Origin: Tipula vernalis
Taxonomy: Eukaryota > Arthropoda > Insecta > Diptera > Tipulidae
Length of the DNA: 64,000 nt
Assembly: GCA_958295665.1 (NCBI GenBank)
Contig: OY282558.1
Span: 24,551,409-24,615,408 of the forward strand
Reading direction: 5' to 3'
Shown here piece after piece: positions 1 to 8,878 of the stretch. Under the pieces are notes generated by a model, which was given only the letters and a program-made list of their open reading frames with translations, was not told where the DNA came from and did not search any database. Position 1 is the stretch's first letter. Each line of letters begins with the position of its first letter. The translations under genes were made by a program, and so were the position numbers.

Positions 1-2149
1 TTACGGAATTGATATAGTAGGGTTGAATAAGATTTTTGACGGTAATTTAATTTCAATCAAAAGTAATCAAAATTTACACAGGCTTACTCAATATTTTCAT
101 TGAGTATAAATGCTAAAGAAAATATCCCATCAATCATTGAAATTGGATTCCCATCCAACATCCAAATCTCGATACGCAACATAGCATCGCGCAAAGCTAA
201 TAAGTACATTAACATAATACTATAGCATAAAAATGTATAATATCGCAGTATATAATAATAAACAAATATTCTTCGTCTGTCACCAAGGTATTAAAATCAA
301 ATTATCGTAAAATTTATATAAATAAACAAACATAATAAATCGTATATTCCACGTAAGCGAATTTTCTTTTAACCTTTCAAAAGTTTAACTTCAAAAAATT
401 ATCATTCCCAGACATATTGATCCATCTGGTACGTAAAACATTTTTTTTTTTTTTGGTTTTGTATGTACTCGGTAATAATATTCTTTTATGTTATACATAA
501 ACCCAAATTAAAATAATAATATAATATATCTAAAAATCTAAGATTAAGGATTAGATTAAATTTATCTTTATAAAATATTTACGAGACATATATACCGTCA
601 TACATACATATATCGTCGTGTACGAATAAATACATAAAAATACGAATTTAATTGAATTAAACAAAAAAAAAATTTATGGATAAAAATTATTATAATAACA
701 ACGGTATATAATGTTTTCGAATAAAAAGCTGAAAAAGCACCTTTGTACATTACCGAGTATTATATTATAGAAGATGGCATATAAAAAAGGACACCCGCCC
801 ATTAAAAAGTCATTAAAATAACCTTAAATTATATTAGTTGTGCGTATTCGGATCTTATGGTTTTGTAATTGAAATATAGCCTTGGTTGGGATCGAATGTG
901 CGGGCAAAGTTTTTTTTTTGTATTTATACGAGATAGGGGATTTAATGGATCATGAATCTTAAAATGTTGGCTTAATGTATGAGTAAAGTTAAAGGTTTAT
1001 GTAGGTGCACAATTATTATGCGGGATGTCAAAGTTTTTAAAAGAGCTTCCTTTAGATTTATAAATTTTTATGAAATTGTAAATTAGATTATTGTTCATTT
1101 TACGGATTTGTGTTATAAACTCGTATACGCGTTATTTATAATTTCTTCATAAATGGTATGGCAAAGTTTACTCGAGTATTAAACTATACAAAATATTAAC
1201 AATTCTATTTCTATATCGTATTTTCCAATTATGCTTTAAAGTTACAATTTTCAAGTTTGTGTTTCCGATTCAACTTCCTTTAGCACAAGTAGTAGCTATT
1301 CAATTCTTAATTCAACTGAGTTTCATATATCCAATACGTCAATCCGTAGGATTGTTGTATCAATAGTTTTTAGGAGGTGCAAGCCCTTGTATTTGGATTG
1401 TGTATCTTTAGTTTTTAGTGGGTGTTTGGTAGCACTAGACAAAAATTGAAAACACTCTAAAATTTAAAATCACAAAACAAAAAACATAATTTATTTATTT
1501 TGTAAGTTACACTATTCATTTACATTTGTTATTATGATGTTCTTAGTTTCACTCCAATTAATAATTTAGCCATGCAAAGTCTGATGAGGAAGTCGCCAAT
1601 CGATGTCTATATATATACCTGGAAGAAAACAAAATAAATGATTAACCATCACAAACAAATTTATGTAATTTATACTTATCTTGTATTCACTATGTAAATG
1701 ATAGCCATTATGCGTATTGTCACCATTGTTCAAATATTCTGTAAAATTAAATAATATTTATTGTACATTAACTTATTCTTAAATTTATATTGTACATATA
1801 AGAAAATTATTATTACCTTATGTTGATGTATTTTGTATCTGTCATATTGACATAAGCAAACTCTAGTACAATTTTCACAACAAAATTTATGTTCGAGATA
1901 TTTCGAGAAATTGCTTAAATACACTAAACAAAATAAAGGAGACAAATATATAAAAGGGAAGAGATAAATAATATGGATATAAAAAGAAGCGTAAAACGTA
2001 TTATTTTCTATCTGTGTCTGTATGTCAACCACGAACAACGCTCTTTCAACCAAAAAACAATCAATATTTAATGGCGAAATTAAATTCACACCAAACAATT
2101 CTATTTGGTTTAATTTGTACATCGAATAATATTTAATTAATAAATAAAT
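1..2149. other. AT-rich DNA, no gene recognised
   Basis: This stretch is strongly AT-rich with short homopolymer runs, for example a long T run near 441-455. No open frame resembles a known protein and I see no tRNA or rRNA. A 130-codon minus-strand frame (1730-2122) is rich in Ile, Tyr, Leu and Phe, as expected of translated AT-rich DNA, and is not called. The right part may include the 5' portion of the Bel/Pao LTR, whose left end I cannot place because no second LTR copy is available for comparison. Confidence 0.5.
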
Positions 2150-2260
2150 CTTGTAAAGTATAACGTGAATAAAAAGCCTTTCATTTTACACCGACTCAGC
2201 GACAAGAAAAATACAGTCCACTAAGTGATTTTGGTGATTTGATTAATCGTGTGTTGTACA
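2150..2260 (+). mobile_element. Right-hand part of the putative 5' LTR of the Bel/Pao element
   Basis: This segment lies just upstream of the primer binding site, contains an AATAAA polyadenylation-type signal at 2168-2173, and ends in TGTTGTACA at 2252-2260; LTRs usually end in CA. A 9-base spacer would separate this end from the primer binding site. The left boundary of the LTR is unknown, and the assignment rests on position rather than on an LTR pair. Confidence 0.35.
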
Positions 2261-2269
2261 TATGGAATT

Positions 2270-2287
2270 TGGTCCTTCGAGCCGGAT
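2270..2287 (+). other. Primer binding site complementary to the 3' end of tRNA-Tyr
   Basis: The 18 bases TGGTCCTTCGAGCCGGAT are the exact complement of the 3' terminus of animal tRNA-Tyr including CCA, as I recall that tRNA. A primer binding site starting with TGG directly after an LTR is where minus-strand DNA synthesis begins in LTR retrotransposons. It lies 536 bases upstream of the Gag start codon, leaving an untranslated leader in between. Confidence 0.75.
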
Positions 2288-2822
2288 CAGATAAAGGCGA
2301 TATTTAAGTGAAATTTAATGATCCAGAGCTACAAACCAAGGTTAACTTTCAATTTAAATTACGAGACAGTGATTGGCGAAGTATATTATTCATTTTCGGT
2401 TGCCATTTGCAATAATAACTACTATCAGTTTTCGTGAAACAACGTGGAGACGCCATCTTCGAGTCGAATTTTAGCGTCTATAACTGCCAGAAGGATCGAG
2501 CAACGAGTTAATCCCAGTGAAGGAGAAACATAGCAAAATAGCTTACATCAGCTGCGAATTATTCGAGACAAACACAACGGTGAACTTATCAGCGATATCC
2601 TTACAAGATATTGTTCCAACGTGAGAGTGTCAATTCATCAAACTAATTGCACGTAAGTGAAACTAAATATAACATAGCATAAGCATTTGTCAGAATAGTG
2701 TAACCTTCGTCGTTATTGTATATCGGGTTGAAATTGGTCCGAATAAATCAGATTATTCGATTATATTATTAGTATCAGATTATATTTGTGGTGTGAACTG
2801 TGATTGAGTGTGATTATTTAAC

Positions 2823-5800
2823 ATGTCCGATAAAGAAATTATTAAAGAATATATAGCAAGAAGAGGGCTGGCAAAAGGAAGTATTACGCGAATGGTGACA
2901 TTCGCTGAAAAAATTACTGAGAGAACATCGGATTCGGATATTTCATCCAGGCTAGAGTTGTTAGAGAGAGCATTCACGGATTTCATCGAATGTGAGACAG
3001 TGTTAAGCAAATACGAAGTGCAATCAGAAATGGCAGAAATCGAGACGAAGTACTTAGGTGTAAAGGCCAAATTTGTAGAGTCAATGGTAGCACCACAGCA
3101 ACGTAAACAAACGAGTCAAATTGAAACGGTGATGGCTCGATTATTGAAGGAACAAAACGAATTTTTATCTAATGTGTCGTCATCGTTTACCACTTCGTTA
3201 AATCAAAGCATCCACAATACGACGGAAGAACCACATAGTTTTATACGGTTGCCAAATTTGAATTTGCCAAAATTTTCAGGTAAATACGAGAATTTCCCTA
3301 GCTTTAAAGATTTGTTCGTGGCATCTGTTCATACTAAATTGGGATTTAATGATGCCCAAAAATTTCAATATTTAAAAACATTACTGGAAGGCGAGGCAGC
3401 GGAGTTGGTGAAACATATACCAGTATCAGAGGCAAATTATACACAGGCATGGACCAAGCTGTGTGAGAGGTATGATAAACGAAAATATGTGTTAAATTCA
3501 ATGATTAAATCCTTTTTGGAATTACCAACGATGCAAGATGGTTCCGTGAAAAAACTAAGAAATTTGTGCAATGTTTCCAATGACGTACATACAGGGATAC
3601 AAGCATTAGGAGGTGAAGCTACAGGAAGAGACCCGTGGCTAACATACATGCTAGTACAAAAAATGGATCCAGGTACTAAGGAAGCTTGGTCCCATAAAAC
3701 AGTCAACCAAGAGTATCCTACTTTCGACGAGTTACTTAAGTTCATAAGTGATAGATGTGAAGCATTGGAGTCCTGTGAATCGGGGAGGCATACAACATCA
3801 AAACCGAGTACAGCCAGGTCGCATCAGCTGAAATTAACGGACTCAAATATAAAACAATGTGTTTATTGCAACGATTCGCATCGAATTTACGAATGTAACA
3901 AATTCAAGGGCTTAGAAATAAATCAACGTAGAGAACAAGCCGCTAAACTAAGGATTTGCTTTAATTGTTTATCAACTCGCCATAAAGCAAATCAATGTCC
4001 AAGTACGAGTAGTTATTTTAAGTGTCATCGTCGGCACCATAGTTTACTCCATGATAATACAATAGCCAATTCAGTAGTGATCTCAGCCGATACACCAATA
4101 TTGCCGTTAGTGGAACCAAAACCAAGTACGAGTGTAGCGAACACAAGTATTACAAACACATGCAACGCTGGAACGCTATTATCAACGCTATTATCAACGT
4201 GCAAGGTGGCACCAATCACCCAAGTTAGTTCGCCAAGGTTGGAGTTATGTGGCGCGCATCTATTGGCAAAATTGTTGTCGAAGGTGCTAAATGCATATCA
4301 GCTTACAAACGTACCTATTTGGGCATGGACTGACTCTATGGTCGTACTGTCATGGTTAGCAAATCATCCGAGAAAGTGGAAACCATTTGTTGCTAATCGA
4401 GTGGCTGCGATTCATCAACTACTCCCACAAACTACTTGGCACCACGTGAAAGGAAAGGAAAATCCGTCTGACTTGGCAACGCGAGGATTGATGGCAGACA
4501 AACTAGCATGTAACGAAATTTGGTTCAAGGGGCCACCCTGGTTATCATTACCGGAAGAAAGTTGGTCAACAAGATCAACTATAATTCAAACTTTACAGGA
4601 AAGTCGTATGAAAAAAGTTCATTTGCTCCAAACAAAGGTCGTAGTTGAAGAGAACCATCCAATATCCTGTTTGTTAGCGAGGTTTTCAAATTGGGATCAA
4701 CTAATTCGATCAATGGCATTTGTCCTAAGATTTGTGAATAATATAAAAAATACAGAGAAATTCTTGAGAAGCCTGCGTATATTTGAGATAGAAGCTGCGG
4801 AACTAAAGATTATCAGATATGTCCAGTACATCGAATTCGATAGTGAGATAAAATTATTAGTGAAACAAAAGGGGTTGCCGTCAAATTCCAGATTGATTTC
4901 ATTAACACCATTTGTAGACTCTAATAACATTCTAAGAGTTAGTGGCCGGTTGCAAAACTCAGGATGTTCATATAACATGAAACACCCAATAATTTTACCC
5001 AAGAACCATCAAATTACAAACATGATTTTACAGCATTTGCACAAGAAATATTTGCATCCAGGTCCATCGTTATTAACAGCATTGTCACGTCACAAATGCT
5101 GGATTTTAGGAGTAAGGGAGAAATGTCGGAAAATATGTCATGATTGTGTGAAATGTTTTAGATATTCTACGTCACGATCAACTCAACAAAAGGGCAGTCT
5201 ACCACAAGCACGAGTCACACCGAGTAGGCCATTTGCTGTAGTTGGAATCGATTATGCAGGGCCAATTTTATTGTCAACGAGAAAAGGGAGAGGAGCCAAA
5301 CTCATTAAAGGTTTCTTAGTAATCTTCGTATGTTTTTCAACCAAGGCGATGCATATAGAAGTCGCGTCCGACCTCACCACTGACGCGTTTTTAGCAACTT
5401 TAGATCGTTTTGTTTCACGGAGGGGAGCACCTACTCAAATTTATAGCGACAACGGTTTAAATTTTCTTGGAGCTAAAAGAAAATTGCACGAACATTACAA
5501 CATGTTAGCCTCAAGGGAATGCCAAGATAAAGTGAACGAATATGCATTACGTAGACGTATTGAATGGCATCTAATTCCGCCCATTTCGCCTCACTTTGGA
5601 GGAATATGGGAACGTGCTGTTAAGTCCGTTAAGGCACATTTGATTAAAACTGTCGGTAATGCTCATATGACTTATGAAGAAATGCAAACGATTACAACTC
5701 AGATTGAAGGGATTCTTAATTCAAGACCCTTATGCGCGATTAAAAACGAAGATGTTTGCAATATTGACACTCTAACGCCTGCACATTTTCTAACGCTGGG

Positions 5801-6269
5801 CCCAATTACATCTTTACCACACAGTGATCTCGAAGAAATTAATATGTCCCGTTTAACGCGTTGGGAACAAGTACAGAGGCTCGTTCAGAATTTTTGGCGT
5901 AAGAATTCAATCATCTATTTGAATACCTTACAACAGCGGACTAAGTGGAGGCAAAGGGGCAGAAATTTACAAATTGATGATGTGGTGCTGATGCATGACA
6001 ATAAGTCACCACCAAGTACATGGCCACTCGGTCGGGTCATCGATCTACACGCAGGAACAGATGGGCTGGTGAGAGTAGCAACTATTCAATCAAAATTATC
6101 TACATATAAACGGCCAATATATGTACAGTGGGTGCAAGCCAAATTTTCCAGGAGAATTATCACTTTCCCGGCAAAAATTTCACTTTTTATTTTATTTATT
6201 TATGTTAATAATAATTGCTTCGTCAACCTTGCAGACACAGATCAAAGAATTTTCATCGCTTTTTTCTGA
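2823..6269 (+). CDS. Bel/Pao Gag-RNaseH(partial)-integrase fusion, protease and RT deleted in frame
   Basis: This frame of 1148 codons opens with ATG after a long leader. Residues ~1-135 are an N-terminal Gag region; ~141-318 match the DUF1759 Gag core (LPNLNLPKFSG motif at 143-153). Zinc knuckles follow at Cys346-Cys358 (CX2CX3HX4C) and Cys379-Cys392 (CX2CX4HX4C), then a degenerate third (KCHRRHHSLLH, 400-410). At ~451-460 the sequence, which resembles the start of a Bel/Pao protease (LLST), jumps to the middle of RNase H: PRLELCGA with Glu474, WTDS with Asp504, NPSD with Asp550. The integrase has an HHCC-type zinc region (~738-778), catalytic Asp810, Asp876 and Glu930, and a DUF5641-like C-terminal domain (~980-1098). 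The last ~50 residues (after TYKRPI) look unrelated. A normal Bel/Pao polyprotein is much longer, roughly 1,700-2,000 residues. The gene is probably a dead or parasitic retroelement product. Confidence 0.85.
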   Translation: MSDKEIIKEYIARRGLAKGSITRMVTFAEKITERTSDSDISSRLELLERAFTDFIECETVLSKYEVQSEMAEIETKYLGVKAKFVESMVAPQQRKQTSQIETVMARLLKEQNEFLSNVSSSFTTSLNQSIHNTTEEPHSFIRLPNLNLPKFSGKYENFPSFKDLFVASVHTKLGFNDAQKFQYLKTLLEGEAAELVKHIPVSEANYTQAWTKLCERYDKRKYVLNSMIKSFLELPTMQDGSVKKLRNLCNVSNDVHTGIQALGGEATGRDPWLTYMLVQKMDPGTKEAWSHKTVNQEYPTFDELLKFISDRCEALESCESGRHTTSKPSTARSHQLKLTDSNIKQCVYCNDSHRIYECNKFKGLEINQRREQAAKLRICFNCLSTRHKANQCPSTSSYFKCHRRHHSLLHDNTIANSVVISADTPILPLVEPKPSTSVANTSITNTCNAGTLLSTLLSTCKVAPITQVSSPRLELCGAHLLAKLLSKVLNAYQLTNVPIWAWTDSMVVLSWLANHPRKWKPFVANRVAAIHQLLPQTTWHHVKGKENPSDLATRGLMADKLACNEIWFKGPPWLSLPEESWSTRSTIIQTLQESRMKKVHLLQTKVVVEENHPISCLLARFSNWDQLIRSMAFVLRFVNNIKNTEKFLRSLRIFEIEAAELKIIRYVQYIEFDSEIKLLVKQKGLPSNSRLISLTPFVDSNNILRVSGRLQNSGCSYNMKHPIILPKNHQITNMILQHLHKKYLHPGPSLLTALSRHKCWILGVREKCRKICHDCVKCFRYSTSRSTQQKGSLPQARVTPSRPFAVVGIDYAGPILLSTRKGRGAKLIKGFLVIFVCFSTKAMHIEVASDLTTDAFLATLDRFVSRRGAPTQIYSDNGLNFLGAKRKLHEHYNMLASRECQDKVNEYALRRRIEWHLIPPISPHFGGIWERAVKSVKAHLIKTVGNAHMTYEEMQTITTQIEGILNSRPLCAIKNEDVCNIDTLTPAHFLTLGPITSLPHSDLEEINMSRLTRWEQVQRLVQNFWRKNSIIYLNTLQQRTKWRQRGRNLQIDDVVLMHDNKSPPSTWPLGRVIDLHAGTDGLVRVATIQSKLSTYKRPIYVQWVQAKFSRRIITFPAKISLFILFIYVNNNCFVNLADTDQRIFIAFF
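4172..4195 (+). repeat. 12-bp tandem direct repeat at the Gag/RNase H deletion junction
   Basis: AACGCTATTATC occurs twice head to tail and is followed by another AACG. It encodes the repeated LLST peptide exactly where the Gag-protease border abuts the RNase H half. The short repeat suggests that the deletion arose by template switching or end joining at microhomology, which is inference. Confidence 0.7.
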
Positions 6270-8326
6270 TAGTATCGTACCACAAATGCTAAAAATGGAA
6301 ATTTTTTAAACGTACAATTTTTTTTTAATGCATTGGCTTTCGCCCCCAAACCTCAGTTTTTCCAGAAGTTATTTAGTTTTTCCTGTTTCAAATTTTATTT
6401 ATAATTTTGAACTAAGTTAAAAAAAAATTGAATAATTCAAAAATGCAAAATTTTTCCGACTAATGATTTAATTCGCAATCGTTCCAGGTCTGACGAAGCA
6501 AATTGTTATTAAATAATTCGTGGTCAGCGTGGTAAGCAACGCTCTTTACCACTGCTCGACATTTGACGACAGTAAATTTAAAAACTTTCTAAAAACCCAG
6601 AAAATTTAGAAAATATCGATGTATCGCTAATACTGTAAAAGAGCGCAACCCAAACGTCCCATAATTTTTGAGTATTTCGGGAAAGAAACTGGAATATATC
6701 CGCATAATTTCGAAAAGCCAAACTTCAATTTCTATAAAAAACGTGATATTTTCAACATTTTGGTATTAAACTTGACATCGTCTTCATGTATCCAGATAAT
6801 TTTTATGATTTTAATAAGTTCCGAAGATTGTAAGAGGATTCATCCAGTTTCGAACTTATGACCTTTTGATTATGAAAAAATCAATCTTCTGATCAGGCCG
6901 CGGCGACTGGATTGATACCACAATTTACATTCTATATACAGAATGTACTGTGCGTTATGTACTAGCGAATCATACTAATACAGATAAATTCTCTTACAAT
7001 TTTTTTTTTCACGACATTCACACAGCTCTATTTGTTGCTTAGACCATTTTAAATGTGTTTTTATTAATTCGGAACATATTAAAATTATAAAAATTAAAAA
7101 TTAAATAAATATAATTCTGTCTATTTGTCAGTTTCGTTGAATGATCGTTCGTAAATATTAATATACTTCTACGTGTTAATAAAAACCAATTAAAAATGGT
7201 TTAATCACCGGTAGCATGTTAGAAATTACATGAGTTAATTAACATTCAAAAAAATTTAAAAATTATCCAGATAGCCGCTAAACGACAGATTTTCTGTTAA
7301 CTTAGTTGACCCATCAAACAACACTCTTAAACGTGTAGTATAACTTTCCATTAACACCCCGTCATGTGGGAAACAATAATTATTTGGATTTATTTCGCCA
7401 ATTGGTTTCGTAAGCCCCAGCTTACCCGTCGCTCCATTGCTAATAATCTTCTAAACGCGAGTTACACATTTTACACGACGATAAACATTTTTCTGCAGGA
7501 TTTTCGTTTTATTTAGACACATATTGAGAATTTTTTTAACTATCGATCAACCTCCAGCGGGGTTACGGTATAGATATAACGTTCTTATTAGCATTCCGTT
7601 TCCCAATCGAATTCAACCAAATTTTGTGTTATATGCGGTCATTTCATCAGTTTGTATTTTACCTGCACTGAATATGTCGAAAATATATCTGAACCAAGTA
7701 ACATGTCACCTTCATCACCATTTCGGCAATCGGGATCAAATTTCAAGAATTTAAACTTACGTAACATGGTGTCACTTATGCAATGTGTGTTACAACATAA
7801 GCATGTATGCCTGATTCTCATCGATGGGAATTTCAAACCCTTAATCTAGATCCGGACGATGGCTCATCTGTTAGCTCAAGTGTCCTAAAAGTTGCTTTAA
7901 ATCTCTATAAATATGATACTTTCCCCTTTAATTCACTACCCTTTGTGAAACTGTAGGTAAAATGCATATATTTTCGGACAATGCACATATTAGATTAGTT
8001 ATCTCTGGTGAATTTTCTTTTTTAACCCTTAACTGGTATTTGAGTCATATAAGGGACATAATCATTTTGTTACCAAAAATAATATTTCCAGACGTATTCT
8101 GTTTTTGTTGTCTATTGGCACTAAATATTAGAGTAACTTTCGTTTTGTTTATAGGGATATTTTGACATAACCTATTTTTATTGAGGTCGGAAATCAGCAA
8201 CAACATCACATGCGTTCATTCTACCTTTCTACATAAAATTTAAAAGTAGAAAACTAATAAATAAGCCAAAATAATTGTGAAATAAACGAAGAAATAAAGG
8301 TTTTATGTGAAATAGCGTAAACTGTA
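6118..8326. other. Spacer between the Bel/Pao copy and the pogo-like element
   Basis: The first ~150 bases are still open in the Bel/Pao frame but show no family similarity. The rest is AT-rich with many stops in all frames. Short open frames at 7524-7849 and 7962-8165 overlap on different frames and strands and resemble no family I know. No RNA gene, terminal repeat or LTR is visible. Confidence 0.5.
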
Positions 8327-8367
8327 TAGTTATTGACACCACGATTTATTATTATAGTTATTGACAC
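8327..8367 (+). repeat. Left terminal inverted repeat, present twice
   Basis: TAGTTATTGACAC occurs at 8327-8339 and again at 8355-8367, each preceded by TA. Its reverse complement with one change forms the right end at 11770-11782. The doubled left end resembles the repeated terminal motifs that some pogo and mariner relatives use as transposase binding sites. Confidence 0.7.
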
Positions 8368-8715
8368 TGTTCCATTTCATAAGGTTTTAAAACAATTTGG
8401 TACACATTTTACTTTCCTTGTTTACCTTATATATATCTATCCTTTTTCGTAATTGATTAACCATTATCGCTTTTGCTTTGATCATTCAGTTTACTTATGA
8501 ATTTTGAGTGAGAAACAACACGTTATGACAACTAGTTGTGTGGTGGCATAAAGTAGCAAATTTTGGTAAGGGATTGGAACTTGTAAGTACCCTTTATTTC
8601 AACTAATTCTCAATTTAAATATTTTACTAATTAAAATTAAGTTACATTAAGATGTGTATTAGTAGATTTGCATTAAAAATCGTGTAATACTAACCTATTT
8701 AATTAAATAATTGTG

Positions 8716-8846
8716 GTGTCGATAATTATAATAGAATAAATTATGTATTCAACTATTGACACATGGTGTCGATAATTGTGTGCTATTGGAGTACAGTAAT
8801 TGACACTGTGTCAATAGTTGTAGTTTTAATATGTGTCAATAATTAT
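8716..8846. repeat. Left subterminal motif cluster (GTGTCRATAATTGT type)
   Basis: Five or six copies of a motif close to GTGTC(A/G)ATAATTGT lie here in both orientations: 8716-8728, 8752-8762 (reverse), 8766-8780, a back-to-back pair forming a palindrome at about 8795-8821, and 8833-8846. The cluster ends about 32 bases before the transposase ATG, so it could serve both as transposase binding sites and as a self-regulated promoter region. That role is inferred. Confidence 0.7.
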
Positions 8847-8878
8847 ATACCCGTTTATTTTTCATATTAAGTTTAAAA

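Larger units (their letters stand above)
2270..6117 (+). mobile_element. Defective Bel/Pao LTR retrotransposon
   Basis: The element consists of a primer binding site, a leader (2288-2822) and a single long frame with Gag, partial RNase H and integrase of Bel/Pao type. It lacks protease, reverse transcriptase and the start of RNase H. Recognisable similarity stops at about 6117, where the integrase-associated C-terminal domain is nearing its usual end. I found no copy of the 1400-2260 sequence downstream of the gene, so the 3' LTR is absent or unrecognisable. The copy cannot move by itself; any movement would need enzymes from a complete relative. Confidence 0.8.

Noticed and set aside
1730..2122. 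130-codon minus-strand open frame.
   Set aside because: Composition is that of translated AT-rich DNA, it resembles no family, and it overlaps the probable LTR.
7524..8165. Several open frames of 60-76 codons on both strands.
   Set aside because: They are short, mutually overlapping and without recognisable similarity or start context.
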